A stretch of 64,000 bases of DNA from a virus, in the IMG/VR virus record IMGVR_UViG_3300032235_000637, positions 24,490 to 88,489 of that record, one strand, 5' to 3'. Shown here piece by piece: positions 41,210-51,016 of this stretch. A model generated the notes under the pieces. The model was not told where the DNA came from. It ran no database searches and saw only the letters and a list, made by a program, of their open reading frames with translations. Positions within the stretch are counted from its first letter, which is position 1. Every line of letters starts with the position of its first letter. A program made the translations under genes and the position numbers.

Positions 41210-43741
41210 ATGGAGAACGTATTAAACATCACACTTCCCAAATCCATCACAAATCCAAATGTCGATATTGTCGATGCTTTGGATTCGTCACAACCATTTT
41301 CTTTCTTAGAATTTATAAAAGTAGTAGAAGATTCAGTTGATAACTTACAAAATGTTTACATTCAATACTTGAAAAGATGGAACAGGGTGAAGAATGTGAA
41401 GGAATCAGAAGATTCTTTGGTTATTATCGAGAGATATAGAGATTTCATAAAAGAAATAAATTTAAAATACTCCACAACAGAGGAACAGAAATTCTTATCA
41501 CAATTGGATTTTAATGATCCTTTGGATTTAGAGTTGGCGATACCATTCTACAGTCGAAAATTGATAGAGATTGCTAATTATTACAATAAAAAGAGAGAAG
41601 AAGCAAAATATCAAGTTGTAAAGAAAAAGTTACTCGGCACTAATAATCTATTGGTGCAAGAAATAAGAAACAATATCATAAATTATTTGGAAAATGTTTC
41701 TAATGGTGAAATTTATTATGATATTCAACAAATCAAGGAAGATATCGATATTGATATTGATGAATTGTATGATTCATATCCATTGTATTTCAACCAAACT
41801 CCGAATGATAGGATTTATGATAATAAAGATCTAGATTATGGGTTGGATATATTTTTGAAAAATAATTCAGAAATTATTTCAAACGTGTTTTCTAGTATGT
41901 CTAGTTCGGAATTAGGTATCAAAGAAATAAATGACCTTTTGGATAATAAAAGAAGACTAACGAAAAAATACATCGGTAGTGATTTCTATTACTTGTCCAC
42001 TGGCTCAACTGTGAATAATTTTGTATCTGGTTTGGCTATATTGGCTGATGACCCGTCACAAAATTTTTTAAATGTTGATTATCCAACTACAGCATCGACA
42101 GATAGAAAAATCTTAATTACAAAAGAAGATATTGGATATTTTCGACCCCATAAAACCTCGATAATCAATATTGATGGGAAAACACTCAGCTTTTCTTTCA
42201 ATACTGAGAATCTAGAGCCGAATACCATTTATTATTTCCCTGATCCGTCTATAAGAGGTGATAATGGTGATATTGTCACGTTTATCAATGATAATGACTA
42301 TGTTCGTAGAAATTTCACTTCTGGTAAATCACAAATATTACCATCAAGTAAAAGAAATGACAGTAAATATTACGGATACGTATCAAAAATCGAACCAAAT
42401 TTCGACAAATATCTTGATAGATTACCAAATATCGGTTATCTACAAGATTCTAAACGTGATATCTACAACAATTTATTTGGATTGTTTAAAGATGATAATA
42501 GCTTCACAAAAACTATTTCTACTTATGAAGCTGCCCCTGTATATTATCAGATATTGAATGGTCATACTTTTTATGACTATCTCTATGGAGAAGGTTTCAA
42601 TTTCAATTATTCAACAGTTGATAATACCACATACGATTACACGAGTAGATCAGGATTGAGTACATTCACCAACGGTTTTTCCAGTATCGATCTGTATTAT
42701 CAAATATTTGGTGGTGATTTCAGCAATAATGAATTTTATTATGAGGGTGAATATCTTCCAAATTTCCAAACATTGGAAGGTTTGTTCATAATGGACGGTG
42801 ATACTCCGTATATCGACGCAGCATCGTCTGATTTGAGTTCTTTTGAATTGAGTGGTAATTTCTATTACTCAAGACTGATTGAAGGTGGTATTAATTCTTC
42901 CTCACCATTGAGAAGAGCTTTGAATGATTCTAGATTCCCGACTATAACAGCGAACATGACTCAAAATGTGTTTCCTAATGAATTAAGCACATTTATGATT
43001 GATGGTGCTTGGTTTGGTAGTGATTATCCAGATTTTTCCCCGACTATATCTCAAATTTATTACGATAATACTACTTTGAAATCGAGTGAATACGTATTAT
43101 CGTCAGCACCTGTTCAAAATCTTTATAACAGATTTAATTTGAATGGTAAATTGTATGTTAGAAACTCATATACAATGGAAATTTCACCTTTTGAATCTGA
43201 ATTGAGTTATCTAACAGGTGTTCTCCCATTGTCAGTGTATACTGAATCGGTAAGTGCTGTTAAGAGATTTGATATTATCTCTGATATTCTCACAATTGAA
43301 ACGGAAAACAACTTAATTATCACTAAATTGATTTTTGAAGATGGTGAATTTTTGACTCCAACCAAACAGACATATATAGTCCAGCATAATGGAAATATTT
43401 CAAATAGATACAGTAAAGATGGTAAAATTTACTTCACCACTATTGGAAGCTTGTCGAGTAATAATGTCGATTATGTGCTTGTAAGACCTTCGATATTTGA
43501 ATTCAACACTGAAAAACACACTTTATCGGAATATGATGATTATTCCATATCTCCAATAAAAGTGAATTCGCCCTCAATGTCCACATTTGAATCGCCAACA
43601 TTGGCTTACAATCCGAAAAATGATAAGTTCACCACATCATTCTTGATTAAGAATGCTCTAAATGAATTTATTATAAGTGAAATGGATTTCAAAATGAATC
43701 CTTTGGAAATAATAAATATTTCACAATACAATCAAAAATGA
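41210..43741 (+). CDS. Large baseplate/tail protein, 843 aa
   Basis: Helical N-terminal ~180 residues (FIKVVEDSVDNLQNVYIQYL, RKLIEIANYYNKKREEAKYQ), then a long beta-rich, Asn/Ser/Tyr-rich body. The helical head may insert into the baseplate and the body be exposed. Start follows a TAAATAAT box at 41198-41205 that includes the previous stop. ATGA overlap with the next gene. Not recognised. Confidence 0.65.
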   Translation: MENVLNITLPKSITNPNVDIVDALDSSQPFSFLEFIKVVEDSVDNLQNVYIQYLKRWNRVKNVKESEDSLVIIERYRDFIKEINLKYSTTEEQKFLSQLDFNDPLDLELAIPFYSRKLIEIANYYNKKREEAKYQVVKKKLLGTNNLLVQEIRNNIINYLENVSNGEIYYDIQQIKEDIDIDIDELYDSYPLYFNQTPNDRIYDNKDLDYGLDIFLKNNSEIISNVFSSMSSSELGIKEINDLLDNKRRLTKKYIGSDFYYLSTGSTVNNFVSGLAILADDPSQNFLNVDYPTTASTDRKILITKEDIGYFRPHKTSIINIDGKTLSFSFNTENLEPNTIYYFPDPSIRGDNGDIVTFINDNDYVRRNFTSGKSQILPSSKRNDSKYYGYVSKIEPNFDKYLDRLPNIGYLQDSKRDIYNNLFGLFKDDNSFTKTISTYEAAPVYYQILNGHTFYDYLYGEGFNFNYSTVDNTTYDYTSRSGLSTFTNGFSSIDLYYQIFGGDFSNNEFYYEGEYLPNFQTLEGLFIMDGDTPYIDAASSDLSSFELSGNFYYSRLIEGGINSSSPLRRALNDSRFPTITANMTQNVFPNELSTFMIDGAWFGSDYPDFSPTISQIYYDNTTLKSSEYVLSSAPVQNLYNRFNLNGKLYVRNSYTMEISPFESELSYLTGVLPLSVYTESVSAVKRFDIISDILTIETENNLIITKLIFEDGEFLTPTKQTYIVQHNGNISNRYSKDGKIYFTTIGSLSSNNVDYVLVRPSIFEFNTEKHTLSEYDDYSISPIKVNSPSMSTFESPTLAYNPKNDKFTTSFLIKNALNEFIISEMDFKMNPLEIINISQYNQK

Positions 43742-44226
43742 ATACTGCATATTTATCTTTATCTTCGAGTAACACATCCAATACAACGACAGTGCCTTTG
43801 GTGGTGTTGAATGATATAACAACGCTAAATGTTGTTTTGACTGGTGTTTCGGAAAAATTTCTACCTTGTTTCTTGAAAATAAATTGGGGTGATAATGTTG
43901 AAGATTTTTTTGAAAATGATGTAATGTTGAACATTTTTTCACCGATTAATAGGTATTCGGAGGTATTGAATACTACTCATAGTCATGTCTATTACCCAAG
44001 TGTTTCTTCAACGAGTAAAAATCTATCGGCAAATGTTTACATATCCTATTGTAATGGTGATGTTTCTACTTTCACCGTTCCCATCAGTGTTGTCAATTAT
44101 AATTATTCACAAAGTATTGAAGATTTGACGTTGATAAAGACCATCAGCAAATTTGATAAAAAAATACACCAATTTGTGACCAAAAATGGTGGGTATTTGA
44201 TTGAGCTTGAAACACCATTCAATTAA
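43738..44226 (+). CDS. Small beta-sandwich (PKD-like) tail protein
   Basis: 162 aa. CFLKINWGDNVEDFFENDVM and HSHVYYPSVSSTSKNLSANV, then FTVPISVVNYNY follow the PKD order (i-WGDG, H-Y, closing strands). Coupled to the preceding gene by ATGA at 43738. Likely an Ig-like accessory domain of the fibre or baseplate complex. Confidence 0.6.
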   Translation: MNTAYLSLSSSNTSNTTTVPLVVLNDITTLNVVLTGVSEKFLPCFLKINWGDNVEDFFENDVMLNIFSPINRYSEVLNTTHSHVYYPSVSSTSKNLSANVYISYCNGDVSTFTVPISVVNYNYSQSIEDLTLIKTISKFDKKIHQFVTKNGGYLIELETPFN

Positions 44227-44234
44227 ATACTAAT

Positions 44235-46442
44235 GTGGATACCTTTATAAGTCAAATATCATCCTGTAAAGCTCGTGATTTCTCATACAATGATGAGAAT
44301 TTCACGCTCAATAAATTTGAAAGATACTATGATGGAGGGTATAAATTCAATTTTTATAACGCATTTTCCAACATCAGAGATGTCAAATATAAAAATTACA
44401 GCATTTTCTATTTGACTGATGAACGTAAGCTGTCTGACATAACTCTCAATGATAAAAATGTTATAAAATTGGAAAAATCTCTGACATTTTTAAAATTTGG
44501 AGGGATTTATTTGGGATTCAAACCAAAAGATACTGAACAATTGGCATTATCTGGCATTTATACAAAATATGATTATTATGGAGATTATTCTTTCCTCGAT
44601 ATTACGTCAGATTCGACCAATTTTATAATTGATCTGAAAGATTCAAATGTTTGTAACATTTACAAAATTTACAATTATAAAAAATACTATCTAACGCAAG
44701 ATTCTAACAACACTGTCAATTTTTATACTAGAAAATTAGGATTGTCTGGTATAGATTTCAATTACATTTACTCTAGCTCTAATAACTCGTTATGCCTATT
44801 CAGAAATGATGGATCTTGTAAGATACTCACAAAACAAGGTAATAATCTAACTCTAGTTCCGTTTACAAGTGCCAATAAAATATTGGCTCCCTTGAATAAT
44901 ATCAAAATTGACAAAAAAATCTATAATAATATTGGTGACAATGAGAATTTCACATTGGTTGGTTATGAGGAGAGTAACATCATCCCAGATAATCTGATAG
45001 AAAAAGATTTATCTAACAATTATCTATTGCATTCTGAAAACGATGATGTTGAGATCATCACTTTGAAAAACCAATTGACTCAGGAAGATATTTTCACATC
45101 TGGAAACACTTTGATATCTTCAAACAATTCTCCTTTCTACATGAAAGAGATGAGATCGTATACATCGATTTTCAATGATATTGATAGTGAGAAAGACGAA
45201 AGTTTGTCTTTGAATTATGTATTCTACAATAAACCTTATATCATTAAAAGTGGTATGAATACGATTAAAGCTCCAAACGATCTAAATCCTTTCACAAAAA
45301 TCAACATAAATGATACAAAATTTGTAGAATCAGGAGCATTTTCATATACAACTCCTCTGTATGCTGATAAGGTTTACAAATTGGATAATGCCAATGGATA
45401 CACTGATGGACAAAATTACCTATGCACTTGGTTATCTGGTTCGCCTTCGAGTAATAATAAAGTATGGGTAGATAGATATTATTACCCAGATCGCATTGAG
45501 AAGGCATCAGCATTGGCGACTAATTCAACTTTCAATGTTACTTACACTGATTTGATTGAACAATTGGTATCTGGAAATGAACTAATTAAACAAAGTTTAT
45601 CAGCTTATCAGGTTTTTGATAAGAAAAGTGATTTCATTATTGAACCAAATGATGTATTTGTATATGAACGGTTGAACTCTTTACCTGCTGTGAGTTCTCC
45701 AGATGAGATTCCAGTGTGTAAAATTGAAAATGTTAATGTTTTCAACGAAATAAATTATTTTGAAAATATAAATGCAGATGGTGTCTTTTCCATATTTTTC
45801 ACTTTCAGTGGTGATAATACCAATTGGTCGTTTTCTAGTAAACGCAATAATATTAATGGTGGATTGAATATTGATAAGAAGAATGATGGTAATATTTCAT
45901 TTCTGATGAATTTGTATGATCCTAGTAATGAAACTATTATCGGTTTTGATGCTACTGCAAGCTTTAAAAAATTAAAAATTAACACATTGGTAGTTGCTAT
46001 CGATACTATTAATGGACGGGGATATTTCAATCTGAATGGTGCAAGTATCAAAGAGTTCACTTTTGATAAATCACAATTTTTTGGCAAGAAAATACTTTTC
46101 GGAGACTTTGTTGATAATGATCATATTCAAAATTTCAAAATATATACAAGATATATCGATTTCGACGAATCTTTAATATTACCATACACCAATGGGTTGC
46201 AAAGTATAGACACTCTGGTTATCACTATTCCATCTGGACAAAGAAATAGCGAAGATGAAATCGAATTGTTGCAAAGTGTCTGTAATAATCAAACCTTCAA
46301 ATCAAATCATGTTGATATTTTGATTAAAAATATTAGTCTCCCCGATAATATCAAAAATGAATTGAAAAGGATTGTAACGGAAACATGCAAATCCTTCTCA
46401 CCTTTAACTTCGGAAGTAAATAACATAGAATTTATTGAATAA
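44235..46442 (+). CDS. Large tail protein with LamG-like C-terminal region
   Basis: 735 aa, GTG start behind TAAATACT. Mostly beta-rich with many Asn, Asp and Lys. Residues ~510-640 (GVFSIFFTFSGDNTNWSFSS, FDATASFKKLKINTLVVAID, GRGYFNLNG, KILFGDFVDNDHIQNFKIYT) look like a concanavalin/LamG-type jelly roll, a fold often used for carbohydrate binding. Probable baseplate periphery or receptor-binding component. Confidence 0.62.
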   Translation: MDTFISQISSCKARDFSYNDENFTLNKFERYYDGGYKFNFYNAFSNIRDVKYKNYSIFYLTDERKLSDITLNDKNVIKLEKSLTFLKFGGIYLGFKPKDTEQLALSGIYTKYDYYGDYSFLDITSDSTNFIIDLKDSNVCNIYKIYNYKKYYLTQDSNNTVNFYTRKLGLSGIDFNYIYSSSNNSLCLFRNDGSCKILTKQGNNLTLVPFTSANKILAPLNNIKIDKKIYNNIGDNENFTLVGYEESNIIPDNLIEKDLSNNYLLHSENDDVEIITLKNQLTQEDIFTSGNTLISSNNSPFYMKEMRSYTSIFNDIDSEKDESLSLNYVFYNKPYIIKSGMNTIKAPNDLNPFTKININDTKFVESGAFSYTTPLYADKVYKLDNANGYTDGQNYLCTWLSGSPSSNNKVWVDRYYYPDRIEKASALATNSTFNVTYTDLIEQLVSGNELIKQSLSAYQVFDKKSDFIIEPNDVFVYERLNSLPAVSSPDEIPVCKIENVNVFNEINYFENINADGVFSIFFTFSGDNTNWSFSSKRNNINGGLNIDKKNDGNISFLMNLYDPSNETIIGFDATASFKKLKINTLVVAIDTINGRGYFNLNGASIKEFTFDKSQFFGKKILFGDFVDNDHIQNFKIYTRYIDFDESLILPYTNGLQSIDTLVITIPSGQRNSEDEIELLQSVCNNQTFKSNHVDILIKNISLPDNIKNELKRIVTETCKSFSPLTSEVNNIEFIE

Positions 46443-48223
46443 TGATGACATATTTCAAATATACAAACGGTGAATCCTTTACCTTAAATGGTATTGATTA
46501 TTCAGGATTTTTTAATGTTGATAATGGTGTGGCTTATACTGGCAAGACCAAAGACCAATTCTCTGAAGAATTGACATCGAAAAATAATTTTTCGTCGGAA
46601 TTTTATCTTAAAAAATTAGAATTTGATAATCAATTTGATTCGATTCAACGCATAACACCATATTTCACTAATGCTTTCGATGTTTTAAATAAAAATGAAT
46701 TAGATAAAATTTTCGATAAAATCAATACAAACAATTTGATTGTTTTCAAATCTTTGATTATTAGTAACCCTCAAATTGTGGATTTCGATGAAAACGATTG
46801 CCATTTTTATGGACTATCATCAACAATTAGAGATGAAAGAAACAATGATTTGATGGTGGGTAAAGATGTTGTCACACATATTGACAATTTCAACTATTCG
46901 AGTGAATGGGATTTTTTAGAAAAAGTGAAATATGGTGATTTTGTAGTGAAATCTGATCAAAAATTCAAATATCTCTGCTCAACTGGTAAAGAATTGATAA
47001 CAATAAATGGATCATTTGATGATACTTCATTATTGACATATAATATTCAAAACTTGGAATTTGGCGAGGAGGTTTATGGTATAAATTATGATGAATTTGA
47101 AAATAAAATCAATATAATTATAAATGATGTCATCAACACTTATGAAGGATTGAATTATATCGAATGTGAAGCTTTAATCTTAGTTGATAGTATAAAAATC
47201 GGCAATGTTGACACCATTTCTTTAAAATGGAGTGCTAAAGAGAAATTTTCAAAAGCATTTGGCAATTTCAATGACAAATTTTTCAACATAAATTCCAATA
47301 ATGTGAAATTTATGAAATATGGTGACAATATGAGAACCGTAATTGATGGGAATATTCTTTATCTTTGGAATAAAAAATCTTCAACATTACTTGGAAGAGT
47401 AAATCTATCTGAATATAGTATAGAAAATGTCGTGGCGATTGATATCAGAAGTGTTGACGATTTTGTCATCATTTTACATGAAAAAAACGGTATTTATTCA
47501 ATTTTTACATTTGATCCTTATTCCATCTCCACTACTTTCACTAATTATGAAATAAATGATTTGGAGGTGGATAATTATGATATCGCTTTTTCAACTTACG
47601 ATTCTAATATATTTTATATAAGAAGTGTGAAGAATATTGAAACTAGATTTATATCCAACCCACGTAATACTGCCAATAATTTCAAGAAATTCAATTTGAA
47701 ATATCCACCTGACTATCTCTTCAAAAACACTTATCATAAATTTGGCAGTGACAACGCTCCAATTAAGTGGAATACGAATAGAATGAACGCCAATAACTTT
47801 TATAACATACTATTCAGTGAAATTACTAAGGGTGATAAAAATTACACATTATTACACAATTCTGGTAGAATATACGCTCTAAAACAACCTATCGAAGATA
47901 ATAGATACACTGCAATTGATAGTAATATCACGAAAAATTTCAAAAATGTGACATGTGGAGATTATTCGTTCGGTATATTTTTCAACCAAAATCTTTCGAA
48001 CATTCTGAAAGACGTATTGACACTCTTCACCAAAGCGTCAAATTCATTTAATTTTAAAAAAGATGACGTATTATTGAATAATATTGAATTGATCAGTTAC
48101 GACTTTGATAATTTACGAATTAATGGCAATGAAAGCATCAACACAACAACTATGCAAAGAATTTTCACATTAATAGTCGAAATTCAACAAAAATTAATTT
48201 CCAATTTAACAACTTCCGAATAA
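46442..48223 (+). CDS. Large tail protein, 593 aa
   Basis: TAATG start overlap with the preceding gene. Beta-rich, with repeated V-S/T-x-D-G/N strands and segments such as GDNMRTVIDGNILYLWNKKS and HNSGRIYALKQPIEDNRYTA that suggest a propeller-like body. A helical C-terminus (TTMQRIFTLIVEIQQKLISN) may trimerise. Not recognised; baseplate or fibre connector by position. Confidence 0.6.
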   Translation: MMTYFKYTNGESFTLNGIDYSGFFNVDNGVAYTGKTKDQFSEELTSKNNFSSEFYLKKLEFDNQFDSIQRITPYFTNAFDVLNKNELDKIFDKINTNNLIVFKSLIISNPQIVDFDENDCHFYGLSSTIRDERNNDLMVGKDVVTHIDNFNYSSEWDFLEKVKYGDFVVKSDQKFKYLCSTGKELITINGSFDDTSLLTYNIQNLEFGEEVYGINYDEFENKINIIINDVINTYEGLNYIECEALILVDSIKIGNVDTISLKWSAKEKFSKAFGNFNDKFFNINSNNVKFMKYGDNMRTVIDGNILYLWNKKSSTLLGRVNLSEYSIENVVAIDIRSVDDFVIILHEKNGIYSIFTFDPYSISTTFTNYEINDLEVDNYDIAFSTYDSNIFYIRSVKNIETRFISNPRNTANNFKKFNLKYPPDYLFKNTYHKFGSDNAPIKWNTNRMNANNFYNILFSEITKGDKNYTLLHNSGRIYALKQPIEDNRYTAIDSNITKNFKNVTCGDYSFGIFFNQNLSNILKDVLTLFTKASNSFNFKKDDVLLNNIELISYDFDNLRINGNESINTTTMQRIFTLIVEIQQKLISNLTTSE

Positions 48224-48228
48224 ATAAT
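48221..48228 (+). promoter_or_regulatory. Late-type TAAATAAT box formed on a stop codon
   Basis: GAATAAATAATATTATGC: the TAA at 48221-48223 is the stop of the preceding gene and the ATG at 48232 starts the collar fibre. Confidence 0.6.
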
Positions 48229-48231
48229 ATT

Positions 48232-48906
48232 ATGCTACCTGATCTCACTGACCAATTCATCGCAGATTCTTATAAAGGAATATTACACACCTCAAATGTC
48301 CCCACTGATGGAGCCAGTTTACCCCAAGTTTATGATGGTTCGGGTAATAAAACTTCTTTTAAAGTGGGTTCTGATGGTAATGGTGCATCTTTCACTGGAA
48401 CTTTATCATCTGACAATTATAGCATCGGTAATTACTCCACTTTGATTGATTACCTTTATCCTGTGAATTCAATTTATCTCTCATCTGATGATGTCAATCC
48501 ACAATCAAGATTTTCGAATACCACATGGCAAGCTGTGGCGGAAGGTAGATTTTTGGCTGGTGTCGGTTTGGGTGACGATGGAGTAAATGATAAAAACATT
48601 ACAAGCGGTAATAATAGTGGTAAATATGTAACCACATTAACTGTAGGACAGTTACCAAGTCATACCCACACTGGAGTCACTGGCACTAGAGGACCTAGTG
48701 GAGAGACTCTTATGAGCGGTGAACCAACTTTATTGGATTCCAGACGTTCCATGGTTCACGAGAACGATGGTCATACGACAGACGACAGTACGAATAAAAC
48801 GCTAAATTTAGATGGTCAGGTATTTTTGGATAATACTGGTAGTGGGAACCCTATTGATAATACACCACCATCATTCGGTGTTTATGTCTGGAAAAGAACT
48901 TCATAA
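48232..48906 (+). CDS. Collar-domain tail fibre (gp12-like tip)
   Basis: 224 aa. Residues ~78-115 (YPVNSIYLSSDDVNPQSRFS, TWQAVAEGRFLAGVG) form the phage collar domain opening, LTVGQLPSHTHTGVTG holds the conserved SHxH metal motif, and the C-terminus TPPSFGVYVWKRTS is the usual N-PP---vy-WkR end. Such domains trimerise around a metal at the tips of short tail fibres and often bind the host receptor. Confidence 0.88.
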   Translation: MLPDLTDQFIADSYKGILHTSNVPTDGASLPQVYDGSGNKTSFKVGSDGNGASFTGTLSSDNYSIGNYSTLIDYLYPVNSIYLSSDDVNPQSRFSNTTWQAVAEGRFLAGVGLGDDGVNDKNITSGNNSGKYVTTLTVGQLPSHTHTGVTGTRGPSGETLMSGEPTLLDSRRSMVHENDGHTTDDSTNKTLNLDGQVFLDNTGSGNPIDNTPPSFGVYVWKRTS

Positions 48907-48908
48907 TT

Positions 48909-50000
48909 ATGCCTGATATCGTCATATCTAAATTAAAAATCCGTAGAGGTACAAATGAACAAAGAAAATCTGTTCGTTTGGATCAAGGGGAACCTGGATA
49001 CACAACTGATACCAAACGTTTATACATCGGAAACGGTGTATTGAGCGGTGGAGTATCAATAACGACAAAAAATCATATACCTCTGACTAATTTTTATAGT
49101 TTATCCGATACATATTCGGAAATAGGTGATATCGTATCTATTGATAATATTTGGTATCAATTAACGGCAAACCCTTATACTGATATCACAAAATGGGGTA
49201 GGATCGCTACCAAAGTATCACAAGAATTTGAGTATGACTCTTTTTCAACAATCAATTTGAAATTGAGTGGTCTATCGGCATCTAAAATAAACCCAAATAC
49301 AGTTGATGGTGGCTTGTTTATTAATAATAATAAATTACAAATCAATTATAATCCAACATTTTTCGGACTTTCAGCTAGTAAATTATCGTTAAATGCTGCA
49401 TCGATTACTACTAGAGAGTTATTGTCAACATCATTTGGAAATGGTTTGAGTGGTGGGAATGGTAATACAGTTACTTTGAGAACCAATCCGACGAATTTTT
49501 CATTTGTCGATGGTGTTTTAACTGCTAATTATACTTCACTATACAATTCGATTAGTTCTTCTTTTGGTAAATCACAATTTTTTCCACCAGTAAGCACATA
49601 CAATTCTCTAACAACTCTAAGTGCTAATGGTAATGATGTATCAACTTTCGATGGTGTTCTATATCAAATGAATGGTTCATCTGCTACCAAATTAAGTGCG
49701 TGGACGAACATTAGCGACACAAAAGCAGTTCAGAGGTCTGTTTTTACAACACTGACAGGTAATTCTACATTAAATGCGACAAATAGCTTATCATCTATTT
49801 TTAATGGGACACCTGCACACACTATCACAGGTGCTATACCAGGTCTTCAATTAACTAGATTTGAGGCGATATCATCAAATGGTGTCACCACGGTAACAAT
49901 AACACTATCATCTGCTGGGTTTTTAGCTTATGAAGGTGATTTCAGTTCAAAAACAGGTCAACAATTCGGTAGATTCGCAATTCCAATTTTCGCATATTAA
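48909..50000 (+). CDS. Tail fibre with Mtd-N-like attachment domain
   Basis: 363 aa. Residues ~7-45 (LKIRRGTNEQRKSVRLDQGE, PGYTTDTKRLYIGNG) match the Mtd N-terminal/fibre attachment module seen in many tail fibres. A middle part with NFYSLSDTYSEIGDIVSIDN continues the structural repeat, then Ser/Thr/Asn-rich beta structure. The same module begins the next gene, so they are paralogues. Confidence 0.8.
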   Translation: MPDIVISKLKIRRGTNEQRKSVRLDQGEPGYTTDTKRLYIGNGVLSGGVSITTKNHIPLTNFYSLSDTYSEIGDIVSIDNIWYQLTANPYTDITKWGRIATKVSQEFEYDSFSTINLKLSGLSASKINPNTVDGGLFINNNKLQINYNPTFFGLSASKLSLNAASITTRELLSTSFGNGLSGGNGNTVTLRTNPTNFSFVDGVLTANYTSLYNSISSSFGKSQFFPPVSTYNSLTTLSANGNDVSTFDGVLYQMNGSSATKLSAWTNISDTKAVQRSVFTTLTGNSTLNATNSLSSIFNGTPAHTITGAIPGLQLTRFEAISSNGVTTVTITLSSAGFLAYEGDFSSKTGQQFGRFAIPIFAY

Positions 50001-50002
50001 TC

Positions 50003-50470
50003 ATGAGTATAGAAATCTTTAACAACACACTATTAAAAATTTTATTCCGTCAAGGAACTGATAATGAACGCCGAAATATAATTTTTAATTCGGGAGAACC
50101 TGCTTATACTACAGATACCAAACGATTATTTATTGGTGATGGGGTGACGACTGGTGGCGTTCTCGCTGGTAATCTATTTAAAGGAACAGTGACAAATATC
50201 ACCAGTGTCGCTCCAGCAGAAATTGGCGATACTGTTTATAATAGCGACACCAAAATACTATATCGATTGAAGAGTGGTAGCGGATCAAATATTGGTGATT
50301 GGGAGGCTATTGGTGGTAAAGGAATCGATAGCAACGTGCAAATAGCTAAGGGTGGCAACACCATAACAAATTTAGTGAGCAGCACTAAAACGAATTGGCA
50401 GACTTTATCACTCAATACAGATCCAAACACATTTTATATAGTGACCAATGATAATTATATTATATTTTAA
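50003..50470 (+). CDS. Short tail fibre paralogue with Mtd-N-like domain
   Basis: 155 aa. LFRQGTDNERRNIIFNSGEP followed by AYTTDTKRLFIGDGVTTGG repeats the attachment module of the preceding gene; then TSVAPAEIGDTVYNSDTKIL, a linker also present there. The body is much shorter, as if truncated or an adaptor. Starts two bases after the preceding stop. Confidence 0.75.
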   Translation: MSIEIFNNTLLKILFRQGTDNERRNIIFNSGEPAYTTDTKRLFIGDGVTTGGVLAGNLFKGTVTNITSVAPAEIGDTVYNSDTKILYRLKSGSGSNIGDWEAIGGKGIDSNVQIAKGGNTITNLVSSTKTNWQTLSLNTDPNTFYIVTNDNYIIF

Positions 50471-50510
50471 TGTAATTTAAAAAGTAAATTTTATAAATTT
50501 ATCCCCTATT

Positions 50511-51005
50511 ATGGATACTTCTACTACAGAACCTACTGATACTACCCCCACTACTCCTCCACCTACTACGGATACTACTCCTCCGCCTACTACTCCTACT
50601 ACTACGGATACTACTACCCCCACTACTCCTCCGCCTACTACTCCTACTACTACGGATACTACATCTACATCTACATCTACATCTACATCTACTTCCACTA
50701 CTACGGATACTACACCTCCATTCACTACCCCCACTACCACTGCTACCCCTACTACTGAAAAATGTTGCGTACCGCAACCAGAAGTCACGGTAAATTTGCC
50801 ACCTATTGTGCCAAGCTTCACCACGATTTCCATACCACCACTATCGGTTTCGTTGTCACTACCAACTACTTCAAATCCTTTAAATATTAATATAACAAAC
50901 ACCACTACTACCACTACTACCACTACTACTACCACTACTACTACAATTCCGACAATTTTTATCCCAAAATGTGTGGATAATACTTGTAATAAATTAGGAT
51001 TCTAA
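50511..51005 (+). CDS. Mucin-like Thr/Pro-rich protein
   Basis: 164 aa. Residues 1-82 are almost only Thr, Pro, Ser and Asp (TTPTTPPPTTDTTPPPTTPT style), encoded by ACT/ACC/CCT triplets; then CC at 84-85, a Pro-rich beta-type region, a run of about 15 Thr and a C-terminal CVDNTCNKLGF. The pattern is that of O-glycosylated mucin stalks. It ends 11 bases before a glycosyltransferase gene, making it a candidate acceptor. Preceded by TTATAAATTTAT, close to the T4 late consensus. Confidence 0.7.
   Translation: MDTSTTEPTDTTPTTPPPTTDTTPPPTTPTTTDTTTPTTPPPTTPTTTDTTSTSTSTSTSTSTTTDTTPPFTTPTTTATPTTEKCCVPQPEVTVNLPPIVPSFTTISIPPLSVSLSLPTTSNPLNINITNTTTTTTTTTTTTTTTIPTIFIPKCVDNTCNKLGF
50519..50945 (+). repeat. 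Low-complexity ACT/CCT triplet tracts
   Basis: Coding triplet repeats for Thr/Pro/Ser, including (ACATCT)n near 50660-50690 and (ACT/ACC)n at 50900-50945. Prone to length change by slippage. Confidence 0.85.
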
Positions 51006-51016
51006 TAATTATTTAC

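Noticed and set aside
48909-50470. Diversity-generating retroelement
   Set aside because: Only an Mtd-type N-terminal module is present; no reverse transcriptase or template repeat is seen in the window.
50477-50935. Val-rich open frame opposite the Thr/Pro gene
   Set aside because: An artefact of ACT/ACC triplet repeats read backwards (GTA/GTG); composition is not protein-like, and the plus-strand frame has a late box.
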